Origin: an uncultured Campylobacter sp.
Lineage (GTDB): Bacteria; Campylobacterota; Campylobacteria; Campylobacterales; Campylobacteraceae
Assembly: GCF_938017615.1 (NCBI RefSeq)
Contig: NZ_CALIJA010000194.1
Coordinates: 1 to 17,103 of the forward strand
DNA: 17,103 nucleotides
Direction of reading: 5' to 3'
The notes beneath the pieces are model-generated. The model did not search any database, had not been told where the DNA came from, and saw only the letters and a list, made by a program, of their open reading frames with translations. Positions 13,818 to 17,103 of the stretch are shown one piece after another; position 1 is the stretch's first letter, and the number at the start of each line of letters is the position of its first letter. A program made the translations under genes and the position numbers.

Positions 13818-14521
13818 CTATACGGCGAACTCCACCTCGCTTAACCGCCCCAAATTATCAAACGAAAAGAGCGTATCATTTTTAAAATTCGCTACGATCT
13901 TGCCCGCTGCTTAGCTAAATTTCGTGCCATTTCTAAGCAAAAGCGCCCCCGATAAAATGGCGTGATTTAGCTGAAACGCGCCTGTGTAATCGCGCGCCAA
14001 AGAGATGAGCTCGCTTGCGTCCTTACCGGGCCTGATCGTACCATCTGGCGCCACGCACTCGCCTGCCACAAACGCCACAAACACCGCTCCGCCGGCGTGC
14101 GGGCAGCGGTAGTAATATAACGGCTCCTGCGATAGCCCGCACGCGATCGCGCTTAGAGTATGCCCGTTTATCTCCTCGCTTAGTGCAAGCTTAGGCGTGC
14201 TAAGCTCCGTTAGCCCGTGCCGCAAGCCGAAGTCGCGCACATCTCGCGCAAGGGCAAGTGGCCGCTCATCAAGGCGGTTTACGTTCTCATACCCCCACAG
14301 CCACGTGCGGCTGCTGCTCGCTTCGCTACCGATATACCAGATGGCGCGCGGCGCATCATCGCCGGAGAGGGTCTTACCGCGCTCAAAATCCACAGACCGG
14401 CGCCTGCCCTTTGTGATCAGCTTCGAGCCCATCTCTTGCACCCTTGCGCCGCAGCCTAAACATGCCGAAAATAGATCAGTAAAGCTGCTCCTATCCACGC
14501 CTAAGCGGTCTAAAATTCCAT
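13818..14521 (-). pseudogene. DUF6882-like gene, frameshifted and nonsense-interrupted
   Basis: The remaining open frame (GTG 14498 to TAA 13911) encodes 195 residues with a DUF6882-like core: WYIGSEASSSRTWLWGYEN, then VRDFGLRHGLTELSTP. Both ends look broken. A good AAGGAG site precedes ATG at 14521, but that frame reads Met-Glu-Phe-stop; restoring one A in the GGAATTTT run (14516-14517) would give MEILDRLGVDRSS and join the long frame. Past the TAA at 13911-13913 the same frame continues for 30 protein-like residues (GKIVANFKNDTLFSFDNLGR) to a TAG at 13818. The total of 704 nt is one short of a whole number of codons. A functional short form from GTG is possible but has no ribosome binding site. 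The family assignment is moderately sure. Confidence 0.65.
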
Positions 14522-14538
14522 TTTTCTCCTTTTTTTAC

Positions 14539-14574
14539 GCCGATAAATTTAGCGCTTTTGCTGGATTTATCGGC
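14539..14574. repeat. Long hairpin just upstream of the DUF6882-like gene
   Basis: GCCGATAAAT (14539-14548) is exactly complementary to ATTTATCGGC (14565-14574). As plus-strand RNA it extends through two U-G pairs and three more pairs to a 15-bp stem with loop GCTTTT; as minus-strand RNA those two positions mismatch. It ends 8 nt before the AAGGAG site of the degraded gene. A CATAAT box on the minus strand at 14582-14587 would start transcription right at the hairpin. Confidence 0.55.
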
Positions 14575-15104
14575 ACGCCCTATTATGCGCCGCGCACGCC
14601 GTTTTGCTATAAAACACTCGCACTATGGAAATTTCATGCGGCAAGACGGGCAAAATTTAATCAAATTTTATAAAGTCGCAGCGGATAAAATTTCATAGCG
14701 GACACCATCGGGATAAAAATTTTGTAGCCGAGCTGCGGACGCGACCGCAACGATCAACGGGCGGCAAAAATTTAAACCGCTCGCGGGATGTTGAATTTGA
14801 AAGGCAAAATTTTAGCCTAACGGCGAGCGGCAGAATTCTACAACCGAGCAGTGAACGCTAGAGCTTAAAACGGCGCAAAACGGGCGCGCAACAGCGAATG
14901 TATCAGCTCAGGCGGCAAGCGATAGTTAAAGCCGTGCAGTCATAAAATTTAGATCGTCTCTTGAGATAGTAAAATTTAAAGACGAAATTTCATACCGAAC
15001 GATGAGCCGCTAAATTTGAACCGCCCGAGCGATCGTCAAAATTTAAAAGCGAATTTTACGACAGCGCGGCAAAAGATGAAATTTAGATCACCCGCGCGAT
15101 AAAT
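14575..15104. other. lepA to DUF6882-like spacer, no gene seen
   Basis: About 530 bp of AAATTT-rich spacer with no credible coding frame or RNA gene. AAATTT words occur every 15-60 nt, and a GCAGAATTCTACAA word near 14830 resembles the unit of the 13643-13790 array. No clear lepA terminator is visible. Confidence 0.55.
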
Positions 15105-16895
15105 TTAGTCGATCTTTAGCACGCTCAAAAACGCCTCGCTCGGCAGATTTACCTTACCGATCGCCTTCATGCGCTTCTTACCCTCTTTTTGCTTCTCGAG
15201 CAGCTTGCGCTTGCGCGTGATATCGCCGCCGTAGCACTTGGCAGTCACGTTTTTGCCCATGGCGCGGACGTTTTCGCGAGCGATGATCTTATTGCCGATG
15301 CTTGCTTGGATCGCGACCTCAAAAAGCTGCCGCGGCACGATCTCCTTCATCGCTTTGACGAGGTCGCGCCCCTTGGATTCGGCCTTTGAGGCGGGCACGA
15401 TGATCGAGAGCGCATCGACCGCTTCGCCGGCGACGCGGATGTCGAGCTTGACTAGATCGCCGCGCCTATAATCGATCGGCTCGTAATCAAAGCTCGCATA
15501 GCCCTTGGTGCAGGACTTGAGCTTGTCGTAAAAGTCCATTATGATCTCGTTTGTCGGCACGTCGTATTCGAGCAGGACGCGCTCCGGCGTGATGTAGTCC
15601 ATCTTGGTTTGGATGCCGCGGCGTAAATTTAAAAGGCTAATGAGATTGCCCAAAAACTCGCTCGGGGTGATGATAGTTGCTCTGACGTAGGGCTCCTCGA
15701 TGCGCTCGATGAAATTTGGCGCGGGAAGCTCGCTGGGGCTGTGTATCCGCACGCACGAGCCGTCCGTGAGATACACGGCGTATGTGACGGTCGGCGCCGT
15801 GGCGATGAGATCGAGATCAAACTCGCGCTCGAGCCGCTCCTTCACGACCTCCATATGCAGTAGCCCCAAAAACCCGACGCGAAAGCCAAATCCTAGCGCA
15901 AGCGACGTTTCAGGCTCGTAGCTAAGCGAGCTGTCGTTTAGGCTGAGCTTATCCAAAGCGTCGCGCAGATCTTCAAATTTATCGGTCTGCACGGGATATA
16001 TGCCCGCAAACACGAAAGGCTTAGCCTTCTCAAATCCGCCCACCGGCGCGGCGGCGCGTTTTTTAAAAAGCGTGATCGTATCACCCACCTGCACGTCGGC
16101 GACGTTTTTTAGCCCCATTACTACGATGCCCACTTCGCCGCTGCTAAGCTCGCGGGTTTTGGCGGGCGCGAGCGGGTTGGGATACATCAGATCGAGCACT
16201 TCGTGGCGGTTCTCGCTACCCATAATATAGACCTCGTCGCCCTTTTTTAGCACGCCGTCGTAGAGCCTCACAAGCGCGAGCGCGCCTAGGTAGTTATCAA
16301 ACCAGCTGTCGTAGATGAGCGCCTTAAGCGGCGCGGCATCGTCCGTTTTGGGCGCGGGGATGCGAGTGATTATCGCCTCTAAAAGCTCCTTGATACCCAC
16401 GCCCGTTTTGGCGCTGACCTCGATCGCGCTGCTGCAATCAAGCCCAATGACGTGCTCGATCTCATCTTTTACGCGCTGCGGATCGGCGGCGGGCAGATCG
16501 ATTTTGTTGAGCACGGGGATGATTTCAAGGTTGTGCTGTAGCGCGATATAGACGTTTGCGATGGTTTGCGCCTCCACGCCCTGGCTAGCATCCACGACTA
16601 GCAGCGCGCCCTCGCAACTAGCTAGGCTACGGCTTACCTCGTAGCTAAAATCAACGTGTCCTGGGGTGTCTATCAAATTTAGAACAAAATTTTGCCCATT
16701 TAGTGCGTAGTTTAGGCGGACAGACTGGGCTTTGATCGTGATGCCACGCTCTTTTTCGATGTCCATCGTGTCCATGATTTGCGAGCTCATCTCACGGTCG
16801 CTTACGGCGCCACACTCCTGAATGAGACGATCTGCAAGCGTGCTTTTGCCGTGGTCTATATGAGCGATGATGCTAAAATTTCTAATGTTTTTCAT
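15105..16895 (-). CDS. lepA: Elongation factor 4 LepA
   Basis: LepA is a ribosome-binding translational GTPase that helps initiation or remobilises stalled or mis-translocated ribosomes. The 596-residue length is typical. The GTPase motifs are intact: G1 AHIDHGKS (11-18), the switch-I GITIKA (51-56), G3 DTPGH (76-80) and G4 NKID (130-133). Domain II and the EF-G-like domains follow, and the LepA-specific C-terminal domain ends with the conserved basic ITRKRKLLEKQKEGKKRMK stretch. The start is ATG at 16895 with AGGGAT upstream and a TATAAA box 28 nt before it. No partner gene is close on either side, so it looks monocistronic. Confidence 0.98.
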   Translation of the reverse strand: MKNIRNFSIIAHIDHGKSTLADRLIQECGAVSDREMSSQIMDTMDIEKERGITIKAQSVRLNYALNGQNFVLNLIDTPGHVDFSYEVSRSLASCEGALLVVDASQGVEAQTIANVYIALQHNLEIIPVLNKIDLPAADPQRVKDEIEHVIGLDCSSAIEVSAKTGVGIKELLEAIITRIPAPKTDDAAPLKALIYDSWFDNYLGALALVRLYDGVLKKGDEVYIMGSENRHEVLDLMYPNPLAPAKTRELSSGEVGIVVMGLKNVADVQVGDTITLFKKRAAAPVGGFEKAKPFVFAGIYPVQTDKFEDLRDALDKLSLNDSSLSYEPETSLALGFGFRVGFLGLLHMEVVKERLEREFDLDLIATAPTVTYAVYLTDGSCVRIHSPSELPAPNFIERIEEPYVRATIITPSEFLGNLISLLNLRRGIQTKMDYITPERVLLEYDVPTNEIIMDFYDKLKSCTKGYASFDYEPIDYRRGDLVKLDIRVAGEAVDALSIIVPASKAESKGRDLVKAMKEIVPRQLFEVAIQASIGNKIIARENVRAMGKNVTAKCYGGDITRKRKLLEKQKEGKKRMKAIGKVNLPSEAFLSVLKID

Positions 16896-16922
16896 GAAAT
16901 CCCTAGTTAAATTTTAGGCGAT

Positions 16923-16928
16923 TTTATA
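16923..16928 (-). promoter_or_regulatory. lepA -10 box TATAAA
   Basis: On the minus strand a long T run leads into TTTATAAAATCG, giving a TATAAA box 28 nt upstream of the lepA ATG. The T-rich lead without a -35 hexamer fits Campylobacter promoters. Confidence 0.45.
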
Positions 16929-16960
16929 AAAAAAATCGTTAAAGTTGAGTAAAAATGAGT

Positions 16961-17001
16961 TTGCTAGGCTAGCAAGGCCTAAATTTAAAGCTCAAATTTA
17001 G
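16961..17001. repeat. Two small hairpins upstream of lepA
   Basis: TTGCTA (16961-16966) pairs with TAGCAA (16970-16975) around GGC, and CTAAATTT (16979-16986) pairs exactly with AAATTTAG (16994-17001) around a 7-nt loop. They may end a transcript entering from the right or flank the lepA promoter. The final 100 bp is A-rich and shows no gene start; any gene beyond lies outside the window. Confidence 0.5.
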
Positions 17002-17103
17002 CTCTTAAACTTTTACACAAAGCGCAGAGCACAACGCAAAGTGAATATAAAAAATAAAGATAAGCAAGAAGCGGCAAAAAAACAAGAAAACCTGAAGCAT
17101 AAA

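Noticed and set aside
14197..14673. 158-codon plus-strand frame
   Set aside because: It is mostly antisense to the DUF6882-like gene and runs out into AAATTT spacer.

Overview
The window looks like chromosomal DNA of a Campylobacterota bacterium, most likely one of the GC-richer, oral-type Campylobacter species (the C. gracilis / C. rectus / C. showae range). This is inferred from the style of the housekeeping proteins (hemE, asd, gyrA with a Thr86/Asp90 quinolone-determining region, dnaX, prs, lepA), from AAAGGAT-type ribosome binding sites, and from TATAAT boxes without a clear -35 box. Genes are GC-rich, while the spacers are crowded with AAATTT / TTTTAAAATTT words. No species was confirmed, and no tRNA, rRNA, CRISPR array or intact mobile element was seen.

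Layout. Positions 1-367 are a spacer downstream of hemE. From 7178 down to 368 genes run leftwards: a YajG-like lipoprotein, a ComF-type phosphoribosyltransferase, gyrA, asd, a YqhA-family membrane protein and hemE. gyrA and asd overlap by 8 nt, and yqhA and hemE are 2 nt apart. Between asd and yqhA lies a cluster of three strong stem-loops, two of which cannot form together. dnaX (7271-9553) diverges from the lipoprotein gene, followed after a long gene-poor spacer by prs (10264-11193). An 846-bp spacer then holds degenerate repeats and a strongly structured patch near 11.8 kb. A small lipoprotein gene (minus) and a predicted four-helix membrane protein gene (plus) diverge from a region with a perfect 16-bp palindrome. 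A broken DUF6882-like gene (13818-14521, minus) and a ~580-bp spacer precede lepA (15105-16895, minus). Spacer sequence continues to the right edge.

Functionally this is mostly core genome: DNA topology and replication (gyrA, dnaX), nucleotide precursor supply (prs), aspartate-family amino acids and cell-wall diaminopimelate (asd), haem (hemE), and translation (lepA). The gene contents are ordinary.

The less ordinary material is of four kinds. First, AAATT-centred sequence recurs with short-period spacing in spacers and, as Asn-Ser-rich codons, inside an unusually long dnaX linker. Second, spacers hold perfect palindromes and alternative hairpins. Third, one gene appears broken by exactly one frameshift and one nonsense codon. 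Fourth, GyrA carries an acidic insert in its C-terminal domain.
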